Assembly (NCBI RefSeq): GCF_018860155.1
Contig: NZ_JAHKNI010000007.1
Location: 62,001 to 126,000 of the forward strand
Source: Nocardia albiluteola
GTDB taxonomy: Bacteria > Actinomycetota > Actinomycetes > Mycobacteriales > Mycobacteriaceae
Length of the DNA: 64,000 nt
Reading direction: 5' to 3'
The number at the start of each line of letters is the position of its first letter. Position 1 is the first letter of the stretch. The notes beneath the pieces are model-generated. The model had not been told where the DNA came from, did not search any database, and saw only the letters and a list, made by a program, of their open reading frames with translations. The position numbers and the translations under genes are program-made. Shown here in pieces: positions 42,423 through 51,626 of the stretch.

Positions 42423-43175
42423 ATGACGAGCGAATCAACCAGTGCCGCTATCGAATCCGGGACGCGCGCCGAGGCGCTGTCGCGGTCGCTGACGGGTCTG
42501 CTGGACCGGATCGACGCCGCCTGCCACGCCGCCGGGCGCGATCCGGCACAGGTGCGATTGCTGCCGGTCACGAAGTTTTTTCCGGCCTCGGACGTCGAGA
42601 TTCTCTACGGTCTGGGGCGGCGTGAATTCGGTGAGTCGCGGGAGCAGGAGGCCGGGGCGAAGGTGGACCAGTTGCGCCGTCTGCCCGGCATCGAATGGCA
42701 CATGATCGGGCGCTTGCAGCGCAACAAGGCAAAAGCCGTTGCCCGGTGGGCGCATACGGTGCATTCGGTGGACAGTTCGCGCCTGGTAACCGCCCTTGAC
42801 GCCGGTGCGGAGGCCGCCCTCGAGGCCGGTGCGCGCGTCGCTCCGCTGCGTGTGTTGCTACAGGTCAGCCTCGACCGCGATCCCGGTCGCGGCGGGGTGT
42901 TTCCGGACGATTTGCCCGCTTTGGCCGATCAGGTCGCAAACTCGGAAAATCTGCAGCTCGCGGGCCTGATGGCGATCCCTCCGGTGGGTGTCGACCCCGA
43001 GCCGGAGTTTGCTCGACTGGCCGCCCTGCATGCCCGATTGTTAATGCAACACCCCGCGGGGACCGAACTCTCCGCAGGCATGTCGGAAGATCTGGAGGCG
43101 GCTATTCGACACGGCTCAACGTGTGTGCGTGTCGGTACCGCCTTGATGGGCGCTCGACCGATAACCTCGGGATAG
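42423..43175 (+). CDS. yggS: pyridoxal phosphate homeostasis protein YggS
   Basis: A 250-residue PLP-binding protein of the YggS/PROSC family (Rv2148c). The PLP lysine is in LLPVTKFFPASDV; other conserved parts are EFGESREQEAGAK, WHMIGRLQRNKAK and GMSEDLEAAIRHGSTCVRVGTALMG. The fold is the alanine-racemase-type barrel without a second domain. It holds and delivers PLP rather than catalysing a reaction. ATG at 42423 follows GGGGAG. The 76-bp gap to pgeF has no obvious terminator, so the two may be co-transcribed. Confidence 0.92.
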   Translation: MTSESTSAAIESGTRAEALSRSLTGLLDRIDAACHAAGRDPAQVRLLPVTKFFPASDVEILYGLGRREFGESREQEAGAKVDQLRRLPGIEWHMIGRLQRNKAKAVARWAHTVHSVDSSRLVTALDAGAEAALEAGARVAPLRVLLQVSLDRDPGRGGVFPDDLPALADQVANSENLQLAGLMAIPPVGVDPEPEFARLAALHARLLMQHPAGTELSAGMSEDLEAAIRHGSTCVRVGTALMGARPITSG

Positions 43176-43280
43176 CAAACAAACCTCATCAGTCACATTC
43201 GAAACATATGCTTGGGGCTGAGAGGATTGAGCAAGACTTCAACACCCCAGGCCAGCCGGGGCCGTAGGAAGGTCGACCAG

Positions 43281-43310
43281 ATGAGCGAGCGCAGCGAGGT
43301 GGCAGCATGA
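43281..43310 (+). CDS. 9-residue micro-ORF ending on the sepF start
   Basis: ATG AGC GAG CGC AGC GAG GTG GCA GCA TGA: nine residues starting MSERSE, with the TGA overlapping the sepF ATG as ATGA. The frame also supplies the GAGG that serves sepF as a Shine-Dalgarno sequence. It resembles the micro-ORF before ftsW. Too short to judge coding value by eye. Confidence 0.3.
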   Translation: MSERSEVAA

Positions 43311-44095
43311 GTACGCTGCACAGGTTCAAGGCTTACTTCGGCATGGTTCCGCTCGAGGAATACGAGGACGACTACGTCGACGACCGCGGCCCGCGGGGTG
43401 GAGAGGAGCGCAGCGCCCGGCGCCCGCGCGAATTCGCCGAGCCCCGCTACGAGGCGAGCGGTGCCCGCTCCCGCTTCGACGACGATCGCTACGAGCCGGA
43501 GCAGAACTACCCCGAGCCCGCCTATAAGGCTCCCTACCAGCCCGGATACACCGTCTCCAGGCGCAGTGAATTCGGTGACGACGCCTATCCGGAGGATCGC
43601 TACGAGCCGCCGCGCCGGCCCACCCGCATCGAGTCGGCCCCCTCGGGGCGCTCGCGTGGTCTCGGCACCGGCCCGTCGATGATCCGCGGCACCACGCACG
43701 GTGCACTGGCGGTCGATCCCGAGGTCGAGCGCAGGATGGAAGAGCGTCGGCTGGAGGAGCGGGCCCGGTTCGAGCCCGCCCCGCGCCGCTCGCCGGTCTT
43801 CGAGGACGGAGGCCCCTTGTCCAAGATCACCACGCTGCGCCCGCGCACCTTCACCGAGGCCGCGATCATCGGTGAGCGCTTCCGTGACGGCACCCCGGTG
43901 ATCATGGACCTGGTGGAGATGAGTAACTCCGATGCCCGTCGCCTGGTCGACTTCGCCGCCGGGCTGGCATTCGCGCTGCGTGGCTCGTTCGACAAGGTGG
44001 CCACCAAGGTGTTTCTGCTCTCACCGGCCGATGTGGATGTATCGGCCGAGGAGCGCCGCCGCATCGCCGAAACCGGCTTCTACAACCAGAAATAA
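43307..44095 (+). CDS. sepF: cell division protein SepF
   Basis: A 262-residue FtsZ-interacting protein that anchors the Z ring to the membrane in actinobacteria, which lack FtsA. The N-terminal amphipathic helix is STLHRFKAYFGMVPL. A long Arg/Tyr/Asp/Glu/Pro-rich linker (about 20-165) follows. The conserved SepF core begins KITTLRPRTFTEAAIIGERFRDG and includes VIMDLVEMSNSDARRLVDFAAGL. The end NQK lies shortly after the core. GAGG before the ATG comes from an overlapping micro-ORF. Corresponds to Rv2147c. Confidence 0.94.
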   Translation: MSTLHRFKAYFGMVPLEEYEDDYVDDRGPRGGEERSARRPREFAEPRYEASGARSRFDDDRYEPEQNYPEPAYKAPYQPGYTVSRRSEFGDDAYPEDRYEPPRRPTRIESAPSGRSRGLGTGPSMIRGTTHGALAVDPEVERRMEERRLEERARFEPAPRRSPVFEDGGPLSKITTLRPRTFTEAAIIGERFRDGTPVIMDLVEMSNSDARRLVDFAAGLAFALRGSFDKVATKVFLLSPADVDVSAEERRRIAETGFYNQK

Positions 44096-44157
44096 CGCTC
44101 TAATCGGACGTTGCGCCGCGGCCGTGCACCCGGCTGGCGCGCGACGCGCGGGGGATG

Positions 44158-44180
44158 CCGCGCCGTAGTGAACGGCGCGG
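44158..44180 (+). terminator. hairpin between sepF and yggT
   Basis: Perfect 9-bp arms CCGCGCCGT / ACGGCGCGG with an AGTGA loop, about 60 bp after the sepF stop and 40 bp before yggT. No T-run. It could be an attenuating terminator or only an mRNA stability hairpin. Confidence 0.4.
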
Positions 44181-44219
44181 GGAGTTTGCAGGACACCGAA
44201 TCTGAGGCAGAGTGGGCGG

Positions 44220-44522
44220 GTGGCCCTGTTCAGTGTGTTGAACTTCCTGCTGTTCGTCTTCTGGTTGCTGCTCATCGGCCGGATCATCGTCGAGTTCATC
44301 CGGAACTTCGCCCGTGAGTGGCGTCCCCGCGGGATCGTCGTCATCCTCCTCGAGGTGGTCTTCACGATCACGGATCCGCCGGTGAAACTGCTGCGACGGC
44401 TGATACCCCCGGTGAACTTGGGCGGAATTCGGCTCGATCTGTCGATTATGGTGTTGATATTCATCGTGTTCATCTTGATGTCCGTCACCGGCACGCTCGG
44501 GCAGGTGCGCGCGCCGGTGTGA
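44220..44522 (+). CDS. yggT: YggT-family membrane protein
   Basis: A 100-residue membrane protein with two hydrophobic regions (FSVLNFLLFVFWLLLIGRIIVEF and SIMVLIFIVFILMSVTG) and the YggT hallmark EVVFTITDPPVKLLRRLIPP between them. GTG start at 44220. Found at this place (Rv2146c) in most actinobacteria, between sepF and wag31; the molecular role is unknown, but location links it to envelope growth. Confidence 0.9.
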   Translation: MALFSVLNFLLFVFWLLLIGRIIVEFIRNFAREWRPRGIVVILLEVVFTITDPPVKLLRRLIPPVNLGGIRLDLSIMVLIFIVFILMSVTGTLGQVRAPV

Positions 44523-44595
44523 CAGAATGGGTCGAGAAGAATAGCTTGCTTGATCTACCGCTAGACCTCCGTACGAAGCGTGAAGGGATCCTTCC

Positions 44596-45429
44596 ATGCC
44601 GCTGACCCCAGCCGATGTGCACAACGTCGCGTTCAGCAAACCGCCGATCGGGAAGCGCGGCTACAACGAGGATGAAGTCGACGCGTTCCTCGACCTGGTC
44701 GAGCAGGAGCTCTCACGCCTCATCGAGGAGAACGCGGACCTGCGCCAGCGGGTTGCCGAGCTGGATGTCGAGCTGTCCGATGCGAAGGCGGCCCCCCGCC
44801 CGGCGCCGCAGGCAGTGAAACAGGCTCCGCCGCAACCGGAACCGCCCAAGCCCGTACCGGTCACGCCCGTGGCGCCGATGCCGATCGCGCAGCCCGCACC
44901 GGTCAAGGACACCGGCGTTGCCGATGCGAACCTACAGGCGGCCAAGGTGCTCAGCCTGGCCCAGGAAATGGCCGACCGGCTCACCAGCGATGCCAAGTCC
45001 GAGGCCGAGCAGCTCCTCGCGAACGCGCGGGCTAACTCCGAGCGACTGGTCGGCGAGGCGCGCACCCGCTCCGAGGGCATGGTGTCCGAGGCCCGCCAGA
45101 AGGCCGAGACCCTGCTGACCGATGCGCAGAACCGTTCGGACACCCAGCTGCGCCAGGCCAAGGAGAAGGCCGATTCGCTGCAGGCCGACGCGGAGCGCAA
45201 GCACAGCGAGATCATGGCGACCATCACCCAGCAGCGCAGCGTGCTCGAGAGCCGTATCGAACAGCTCAAGACCTTCGAGCGCGAGTATCGGGTGCGGCTG
45301 AAGTCCTACCTGGAGTCGCAGCTCGAGGAGCTGGAGAACCGCGGCTCGGCGGTGCCTGTCGACGGCGGCGACGGATTCGAGGGGGCCGGCAGCAACCACG
45401 TCCCTGCCAGCTTCGCCAAGGGCAACTGA
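44596..45429 (+). CDS. wag31: polar growth protein Wag31 (DivIVA)
   Basis: A 277-residue coiled-coil scaffold that marks cell poles and directs apical wall growth. The membrane-binding DivIVA domain is at the N-terminus (LTPADVHNVAFSKPPIGKRGYNEDEVDAFLDLVEQEL). A Pro-rich linker (about 65-110) follows, then a long coiled-coil with AxxLLxxAxxxSExLVxEA heptads and a basic C-terminus. M. tuberculosis Wag31 is phosphorylated by PknA at a Thr after the DivIVA domain; an equivalent site is not certain here. AAGGGATCC before the ATG. It ends the conserved dcw block. Confidence 0.95.
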   Translation: MPLTPADVHNVAFSKPPIGKRGYNEDEVDAFLDLVEQELSRLIEENADLRQRVAELDVELSDAKAAPRPAPQAVKQAPPQPEPPKPVPVTPVAPMPIAQPAPVKDTGVADANLQAAKVLSLAQEMADRLTSDAKSEAEQLLANARANSERLVGEARTRSEGMVSEARQKAETLLTDAQNRSDTQLRQAKEKADSLQADAERKHSEIMATITQQRSVLESRIEQLKTFEREYRVRLKSYLESQLEELENRGSAVPVDGGDGFEGAGSNHVPASFAKGN

Positions 45430-45529
45430 GTTCGACTCGACAGCCGCCGCTTCTGTAATCTGGGATTGGCGCAACACGAAGTTGTGCTCGGAAGACCGTC
45501 GAGCCCGCAGGCACGCCTAGGGGGTGACC

Positions 45530-45730
45530 ATGCTCGTCCTGACGCTCGTCCTGGCGGCGATCGGATTTGCCCTGCTGGTAGCAGCACTGACCACCGGTTC
45601 GGTGGTGTGGGCCTGGGGCTGCATCGTCGTCTGTGTCATAGGCGCGGTGTTGTTGCTGGTGAGCGCGCTGTCGCTGCGCGATTCCGATGACGACACCCAG
45701 TCGCGCCCCGGTCGTCACGTCAAACACTGA
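45530..45730 (+). CDS. small two-TM membrane protein
   Basis: A 66-residue protein with two TM helices (LVLTLVLAAIGFALLVAAL and VVWAWGCIVVCVIGAVLLLVSAL) and a short charged tail (RDSDDDTQSRPGRHVKH). Such small membrane proteins often follow wag31 in Corynebacteriales. ATG at 45530 with AGGGGG six bases upstream; a GTG two codons earlier is possible. Function unknown. Confidence 0.7.
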   Translation: MLVLTLVLAAIGFALLVAALTTGSVVWAWGCIVVCVIGAVLLLVSALSLRDSDDDTQSRPGRHVKH

Positions 45731-45785
45731 CGCCGTGTCCGCTCCGGCCGTCAGGTGCGCCGGAAATAGTGTTGACCGCACTGGC

Positions 45786-46042
45786 TACAATCAAACCTGA
45801 AGTGCGGCGTTGATCCGGCAATCACCGGGGAGCCTTCGGAAGAACGGCGTCGCGAGCTGCGGCGCTCAGTAGAACCGAACGGGTGAGCCCGTCACAGCTC
45901 ACAATGAGAGGTCCGGAGCTATCACTGCCCGCCAGCACCGGACAAGCGGGGTGGTACCGCGGTTTCGGCGCACCGGCGCCGGCATCGTCCCCGTGCCCCT
46001 GGTTGCGCCGCAGGCGCCCGGCACGAGGAGATACGTCCCGAG
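45786..46042 (+). promoter_or_regulatory. ileS T-box leader (riboswitch) with promoter -10
   Basis: A -10-like TACAAT (45786-45791) is followed by a T-box leader typical of actinobacterial ileS. The specifier loop has the isoleucine codon ATC at 45821-45823 within GGCAATCACCGGGGAG, and the antisequestrator carries the conserved GGGGTGGTACCGCGG (45948-45962). Uncharged tRNA-Ile(GAU) should pair with both. A downstream GC-rich helix and GAGGAG (46025-46030) suggest control at translation initiation rather than termination, as known for this class. Confidence 0.9.
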
Positions 46043-49000
46043 ATGGCGGACGAGACAACCCCAGGCAACGCACCTAACGACGCCTACCCCCGCGTCGATC
46101 TGGGCGCGGGCGGGCAGGTGTCCTTCCCGGATCTGGAACGGCGGGTGCTCGACTACTGGGCCGCCGACGACACCTTCCACGCGAGCATCGAGAACCGCTC
46201 CGGCGCACAGGAGTTCGTCTTCTACGACGGCCCGCCGTTCGCCAACGGTTTGCCACACTACGGCCATCTGTTGACCGGGTATGTCAAGGATTTAATCCCT
46301 CGATTTCAGACTATGCGGGGGAAGAAGGTCGAGCGGCGATTCGGCTGGGATACCCACGGGCTGCCCGCGGAACTCGAAGCGGAGAAGCAGCTCGGTATCA
46401 CGGACAAATCACAGATCGAAGAGATGGGCCTGGCGAAATTCAATGCCGCGGTCAAATCCTCGGTGCTGCGCTACACCGGTGAGTGGCGCGATTATGTGAC
46501 CCGTCAGGCCCGCTGGGTCGATTTCGACAACGACTACAAAACCCTCGACCTGGACTTCATGGAGTCGGTCATGTGGGCATTCAAGTCGCTGTACGACAAG
46601 GGCCTCATCTACCAGGGTTTCCGGGTCCTGCCCTACAGCTGGTACGAGCAGACGCCGCTGTCGAACCAGGAGGCCCGGCTCGACGACGCCTACCGGATGC
46701 GCCAGGATCCGGCGGTCACCGTCGGCATGGTCCTGCGGGTCCCGGGCGATCATCCGCTGCACGCCCTGAACGGGGTCAGCGCGCTGATCTGGACGACGAC
46801 GCCGTGGACGCTGCCGTCCAACCTGGCGATCGCGGTACATCCCGACATCACGTATCGGCACATCCGGATCACCGGCGGCGCGCAGGAGGGCAGGGAGTAT
46901 CTGCTTGCCGCCGAACGGGTGTCGCACTATGCGCGCGAGTTCGGCGAGGAGCCGCAGGTGCTCGGCGAGTACGCGGGTGCCGCGCTGGCCGACCTGCGCT
47001 ACGAGCCGCCGTTCGACTTCTTTGCCGGACACCCTAACTCGCACCGGGTGCTGACGGCCGACTACGTCACCACCGACTCCGGCACCGGGATCGTGCATCT
47101 GGCACCGGCATTCGGTGAGGAGGACATGGACGTGGCCTCCGCCAACGGGATCGAGCTGGTGCAGCCGCTCGATCCGGGCGGCCGGTTCACCTCGATGGTC
47201 CCGCCGTATGAGGGCCTGATGGTCTTCGACGCCAACCCGGTCATCATCAAGGATCTCAAGGCCGCCGGAAAGCTGGTGCGGCACGAGACGATCGAGCACT
47301 CCTACCCGCACAGCTGGCGTTCGGGCCAGCCGCTGATCTACATGGCGGTGCCGTCTTGGTTCGTGGCCGTCACCAAGTTCCGTGACCGGATGGTGGAGCT
47401 CAACAAGCAGATCACCTGGGTCCCCGATCACATCCGGGACGGGCAGTTCGGCAAGTGGCTGGAGAACGCGCGCGACTGGAACATCAGCCGTAATCGCTAC
47501 TGGGGCTCGCCGATCCCGGTCTGGATCTCCGACGACCCCGAGTACCCGCGCATCGACGTGTACGGCTCGCTCGATGCGCTCGAGCGTGACTTCGGCGTGC
47601 GCCCGGCGGATCTGCACCGCCCCGCCATCGACGAGCTGGTGCGCCCGAATCCCGATGACCCGACCGGGAAGTCGATGATGCGCCGCACGCCCGAGGTGCT
47701 GGACTGCTGGTTCGATTCGGGCTCGATGCCGTACGCGCAGGTGCACTACCCGTTCGAGAACAAGGAGTGGTTCGAGGGCACCGACACCGAGTCCCCGCAC
47801 AACCCCGGCGATTTCATCGTCGAGTACAACGGCCAGACCCGCGGCTGGTTCTACAACCTGCACGTGCTCTCGACCGCGCTGTTCGACCGCCCCGCGTTCA
47901 AGTCCGTTGTCGCGCACGGCATCGTGCTCGGCGACGACGGGCTCAAGATGTCCAAGTCCAAGGGCAACTACCCGGACGTCAACGAGGTGTTCGACCGCGA
48001 CGGCTCCGATGCGATGCGCTGGTTCCTGATGGCCTCGCCGGTGCTGCGCGGCGGCAACCTCATCGTCACCGAGCGCGGCATCCGCGAGGGCGTGAGCCAT
48101 GCGCTGCGGCCGCTGTGGAACGCGTGGACGTTCCTGCAGCTGTACGCCTCGAAACCCGGTACCCCGCGCACCGATTCGCCACATGTGCTGGACCGCTACA
48201 TCCTGGCCAAGCTGGCGCAGGCGCGCGAGGTGATGACCGATGCGCTCGAGGCGTACGACATCGACACCGCCTGCGAGGAACTGCGCTCGTTCGCGGACGC
48301 GCTGACCAATTGGTATGTGCGCCGGTCGCGTTCGCGGTTCTGGGAGGAGGACCGCGATGCGATCGACACCCTGCACACGGTGCTGGAGGTCACCGCGCGC
48401 CTGGCGGCGCCGCTGCTGCCGCTGGTCACCGAGGTGATCTGGCGCGGGCTGACCGGCGGGCGCTCGGTGCACCTGACCGACTGGCCGCGGGCCGACGAGC
48501 TGCCGCGGGATCCGGAGCTGGTGGCCGCGATGGACGAGGTCCGCACGGTCTGCTCGACGGTGCTGAGCCTGCGCAAGGCGCAGAATCTGCGCGTGCGCCT
48601 GCCGCTGTCGGAGGTGACCGTGGCCGCCGCGGACGCCGAGGCCCTGGCGCCCTTCACCGATCTGATCGCCGACGAGGTGAACGTCAAGAAGGTCGACCTG
48701 ACCGCGGATGTCGCCGCGCACGGCCGCTTCGAGCTGGTCGTGAACGCCCGCGCCGCGGGTCCGCGCCTGGGCAAGCAGGTGCAGACGGTGATCAAGGCGG
48801 TCAAGGCCGGGGAATGGTCCGAGAGCCCCGAGGGCGTGGTCACCGCGGCCGGAGTGGAACTCCTGCCCGAGGAGTACACCCAGCGCCTGGTGGCCGCCGA
48901 ACCCGAATCCACCGCCGCCCTGCCCGGCAATTCCGGTCTGGTGGTGCTGAATTCGCATGTCACCGAGGAGCTCGAGGCCGAGGGCTGGGCCCGCGACCTC

Positions 49001-49219
49001 ATCCGCGACCTGCAGGAGACCCGCAAGTCGCTGGGCCTGGACGTCTCCGACCGGATCACGGTCGTCCTGGATGTGCCCGTCGAGCACAGTGCCTGGGCGC
49101 ACACCCATCGCGATCTGATCGCGGGCGAAATCCTCGCCACGACACTGACCTTCGGTGACGCGGGCGCGGCGGCGTCCGAGATCGTCGGCGGGGTCAAGGT
49201 TTCGATCACCAAGGCCTGA
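46043..49219 (+). CDS. ileS: isoleucyl-tRNA synthetase
   Basis: A 1058-residue class Ia synthetase that charges tRNA-Ile and edits valine. The HIGH motif appears as HYGH (72-75) in FANGLPHYGHLLTGYVKD; KMSKS is at 635-639 with GDDGL before it. The editing domain has WTTTPWTLPSNLA and the GTGIVHLAPAFGEED loop. The length and sequence style belong to the long, eukaryote-like IleS2 subtype, generally less sensitive to mupirocin. Translation is governed by the T-box leader. Stop followed by a hairpin terminator. Confidence 0.97.
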   Translation: MADETTPGNAPNDAYPRVDLGAGGQVSFPDLERRVLDYWAADDTFHASIENRSGAQEFVFYDGPPFANGLPHYGHLLTGYVKDLIPRFQTMRGKKVERRFGWDTHGLPAELEAEKQLGITDKSQIEEMGLAKFNAAVKSSVLRYTGEWRDYVTRQARWVDFDNDYKTLDLDFMESVMWAFKSLYDKGLIYQGFRVLPYSWYEQTPLSNQEARLDDAYRMRQDPAVTVGMVLRVPGDHPLHALNGVSALIWTTTPWTLPSNLAIAVHPDITYRHIRITGGAQEGREYLLAAERVSHYAREFGEEPQVLGEYAGAALADLRYEPPFDFFAGHPNSHRVLTADYVTTDSGTGIVHLAPAFGEEDMDVASANGIELVQPLDPGGRFTSMVPPYEGLMVFDANPVIIKDLKAAGKLVRHETIEHSYPHSWRSGQPLIYMAVPSWFVAVTKFRDRMVELNKQITWVPDHIRDGQFGKWLENARDWNISRNRYWGSPIPVWISDDPEYPRIDVYGSLDALERDFGVRPADLHRPAIDELVRPNPDDPTGKSMMRRTPEVLDCWFDSGSMPYAQVHYPFENKEWFEGTDTESPHNPGDFIVEYNGQTRGWFYNLHVLSTALFDRPAFKSVVAHGIVLGDDGLKMSKSKGNYPDVNEVFDRDGSDAMRWFLMASPVLRGGNLIVTERGIREGVSHALRPLWNAWTFLQLYASKPGTPRTDSPHVLDRYILAKLAQAREVMTDALEAYDIDTACEELRSFADALTNWYVRRSRSRFWEEDRDAIDTLHTVLEVTARLAAPLLPLVTEVIWRGLTGGRSVHLTDWPRADELPRDPELVAAMDEVRTVCSTVLSLRKAQNLRVRLPLSEVTVAAADAEALAPFTDLIADEVNVKKVDLTADVAAHGRFELVVNARAAGPRLGKQVQTVIKAVKAGEWSESPEGVVTAAGVELLPEEYTQRLVAAEPESTAALPGNSGLVVLNSHVTEELEAEGWARDLIRDLQETRKSLGLDVSDRITVVLDVPVEHSAWAHTHRDLIAGEILATTLTFGDAGAAASEIVGGVKVSITKA

Positions 49220-49247
49220 CTCGATCGCCAGGGCCGAGCGGTCCGGT

Positions 49248-49281
49248 GTGCCGGGCGGATTTCCGAGAATCCGTCCGGCAC
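49248..49281. terminator. bidirectional hairpin between ileS and VOC gene
   Basis: Arms GTGCCGGGCGGATT and AATCCGTCCGGCAC pair over 14 positions with one G-T wobble, loop TCCGAG. Located between convergent stops. Confidence 0.75.
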
Positions 49282-49292
49282 AGCGGGCCCGG

Positions 49293-49955
49293 TCAGAACA
49301 GGGCGACGGCTCCCTTGGGGCCCTCGACCACGGCCGACAACATCTCGCGGATCCCGGGGCGCACCGCGACCGCGGTCCGGGGTGCGTCGTCCGCCTCGGC
49401 CACGTCGACCGAGATCGCCCGCAGCCGAGCGGATATCGCGTCGGGATCGGGATGCACCGCGGTCAGCCGCAGCAGGTTGAGCCGCGGCAGCGCGAACGAG
49501 GGATGCGGGCTGTCGCCCCAGTCGATGAGGAACGGAACCAGGCCGGTGGGGGATCCGGCGGTGAGCCGCCACCGCAGCGTCTCCCCGCGCGGGGTGGTGC
49601 GGGACATCTCCGACGCGTCGCCGGGATCGAATCCCTGTGCGCGGACCGCGGCGATCGCCGCATCGATGTCCTGCACTCGCACGGCCCACGACACCAGCCG
49701 GGGTCCGGCCAGCGAATCGACATCGAACGGCCGGGGACTCGGGGGCTCGGGCTGGTCCGGATCCGGGCCGATGATCTCCAGATAACCGCCGTGCCCCAGG
49801 CCCAGACCCACGCCGAGGCCCAGCAGAAAGTTCCGGGTTCCGCGCCCGGGGTGCCGACCGCCCTCGACGGGCTCGAGGCCCGTCAGGTGGGCCACCGTCT
49901 CGACGGTCTCGGACAGCCGCGGCGTCGCCAGCACCAGATGATCGAGTTCACTCAC
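49293..49955 (-). CDS. VOC-superfamily (glyoxalase-like) protein
   Basis: A 220-residue protein of the vicinal-oxygen-chelate fold, similar to glyoxalase-like domain proteins. The N-terminal module reads ELDHLVLATPRLSETVETVAHLTGLEPVEGGRHPG with NFLLGLG and GGYLEIIGPDPDQP, the last containing the usual VOC glutamate. The C-terminal module is weaker. Substrate unknown. Convergent with ileS, and 10 bp downstream of the PucR-type regulator on the same strand, so possibly co-transcribed with it. Confidence 0.8.
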   Translation of the reverse strand: MSELDHLVLATPRLSETVETVAHLTGLEPVEGGRHPGRGTRNFLLGLGVGLGLGHGGYLEIIGPDPDQPEPPSPRPFDVDSLAGPRLVSWAVRVQDIDAAIAAVRAQGFDPGDASEMSRTTPRGETLRWRLTAGSPTGLVPFLIDWGDSPHPSFALPRLNLLRLTAVHPDPDAISARLRAISVDVAEADDAPRTAVAVRPGIREMLSAVVEGPKGAVALF

Positions 49956-49965
49956 GCCCTCGAGC

Positions 49966-51621
49966 CTAGGCCCGAACCTGCGACGGTGGCGGGGTGTCGG
50001 CCTGACGGTGTACTGCCAGTTGGATTTCCAGCAGCAGGCGGTCGGGGGCGGAATCCAGATCCAGTCCCATCAGCTGGGTGGCGCGGCGGATGCGGTAGCG
50101 CAGGGTGTTGGGGTGGATGCGCAGGTCGGCCGCGGCCGCGCGGACGTCGCCGCGATGGGCCAGGTAGACCTCCAGGCTGGAACATAGGTCCGCGGAATAC
50201 TTTTCGTCGTACTCGGCGAGCGTGTCCAGGCGCGGGTCGCGCAGCTGCGGGCGATCGCCGATGAGGGTGAGGATTTCGGCAAGGAGCACCGTGGTGCGCG
50301 ATCGGGCCAGGGTGGTGACGGCCTCGTCGGCGGGCAGTTCGGCGGTGCGGTCCAGGACGCGGTCCACCTCGGCGCGGGCGCGGGCGGCGTCGGCCAGCCC
50401 GTCCACCGGGGCGGCGATGGCCGCACGCAGGTTCAGCGCGGACCGCTCGGCGAGCTGCCCGATCACCTGCCGGGTCCACGAGGTGACCCGCTCTGCCGAA
50501 TGGTGTTCGGGGAACAGCACATAGAGCCGGTCGCCGATCAGCGTCGTCACGCAGTCCTGCCGGAAGGCGCTGGCGTGCAGGCGGAGTGTGACCGCGGCCC
50601 GGTGCATTGCCTCGGCGCTCTCGGTGTGCCGGGCGAATCCGACGATCGCCGCGCGACCGTTCACCGCCATTCCGAAGGTGTCGGCGAAGGCTGCGATGTC
50701 CAGGTCGCCGCCGTGCTCACCGAGCAGTCGCTGAATCAGTAGCGTGTCGGCGGTCGGCGCATGGCGGGTGCGCCAGATGGCGCGCGCCGCAATGGATGTC
50801 GCCCCGCGCAGGACCCGTGGACTGTCCGGCGCCAGCGGCTCGGCGCCCTCCTGTACCCAGATCGTGCCGAGCACCGTGCGCTGACGCATGCCCGGACCAC
50901 CCGGTTCCCGGATGCCTATGGCAATGCGCCGCCGGGTATCCCACTCCGGCTGGGCCGGAACCTCCACGGCCTCACCGGTATTGCGCAGCCGATCGAAGAC
51001 CCCCTCGCGCTGGAGCCAGTGCAGGTACCCGGTCGGGCCCTGCCGCCCCAGCACCGACAGGCGTCGCACGGCATCGGCGCTGGCGGTGTTGTCGGCCGAA
51101 TAGGCCAGCAGCCGGTACTGGTCGTCCTCGATGGTGACCAGCCCCCGGGTCGACTCGGCCACCGACTGCGCCAGCCCGAACAGGTCGGTATCCAGCGGCG
51201 GCGCCGCGGTGGTGCTGCGTGTCTCGCCGTGTCCGGTGATCCGCCCGATGAGCGCGTGCACCATCTCCCATCGCGCGTGCGGGTGCACCGCCACCAGCGC
51301 CACCCCGGCCTCGGCGGCCGCCGCGCGCAGCCGGTCCGCGCCCTTGGAGAACACCACCCGCGGGCGGTACTGCGACGGGCAGCGCGCCGCCAGCTCCCGC
51401 AGCCACCGCTGCGCCTCGGCGTCGCCCACCCCGACCTGCAGGTATACCTCGGGCAGCGGCTGGGTGGGCGGGGACTCCAGGGCCGGATCGTCGACGTCCA
51501 TGAACGCCACCGACCCGACGAGCACCTCCTCGCCCGCCGGCGCGTCGACCAGCGTGACGACCGCGCTGGTGAGCGCCGACAGCAGCTCCGACAGCGCAAT
51601 GAAGTGGCTCACACTCTTCAT
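49966..51621 (-). CDS. PucR-family regulator, probable activator of proline catabolism
   Basis: A 551-residue regulator with an N-terminal sensory region (about 1-280), a GGDEF-like middle (AAIVGFARHTESAEAM, DRLYVLFPEH) and a C-terminal PucR-type helix-turn-helix (SLEVYLAHRGDVRAAAADLRIHPNTLRYRIRR, about 495-530). It is divergent from the P5C and proline dehydrogenase genes. PucR regulators in this arrangement (PruC in M. tuberculosis, PruR-type in Streptomyces) activate proline use, so that is the likely role. The intergenic inverted repeat at 51627-51656 is the probable target. Confidence 0.85.
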   Translation of the reverse strand: MKSVSHFIALSELLSALTSAVVTLVDAPAGEEVLVGSVAFMDVDDPALESPPTQPLPEVYLQVGVGDAEAQRWLRELAARCPSQYRPRVVFSKGADRLRAAAAEAGVALVAVHPHARWEMVHALIGRITGHGETRSTTAAPPLDTDLFGLAQSVAESTRGLVTIEDDQYRLLAYSADNTASADAVRRLSVLGRQGPTGYLHWLQREGVFDRLRNTGEAVEVPAQPEWDTRRRIAIGIREPGGPGMRQRTVLGTIWVQEGAEPLAPDSPRVLRGATSIAARAIWRTRHAPTADTLLIQRLLGEHGGDLDIAAFADTFGMAVNGRAAIVGFARHTESAEAMHRAAVTLRLHASAFRQDCVTTLIGDRLYVLFPEHHSAERVTSWTRQVIGQLAERSALNLRAAIAAPVDGLADAARARAEVDRVLDRTAELPADEAVTTLARSRTTVLLAEILTLIGDRPQLRDPRLDTLAEYDEKYSADLCSSLEVYLAHRGDVRAAAADLRIHPNTLRYRIRRATQLMGLDLDSAPDRLLLEIQLAVHRQADTPPPSQVRA

Positions 51622-51626
51622 TCAAT

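Noticed and set aside
46409..49108. An 899-codon minus-strand frame opposite ileS
   Set aside because: Antisense shadow of a well-recognised synthetase gene; residue composition is not protein-like.
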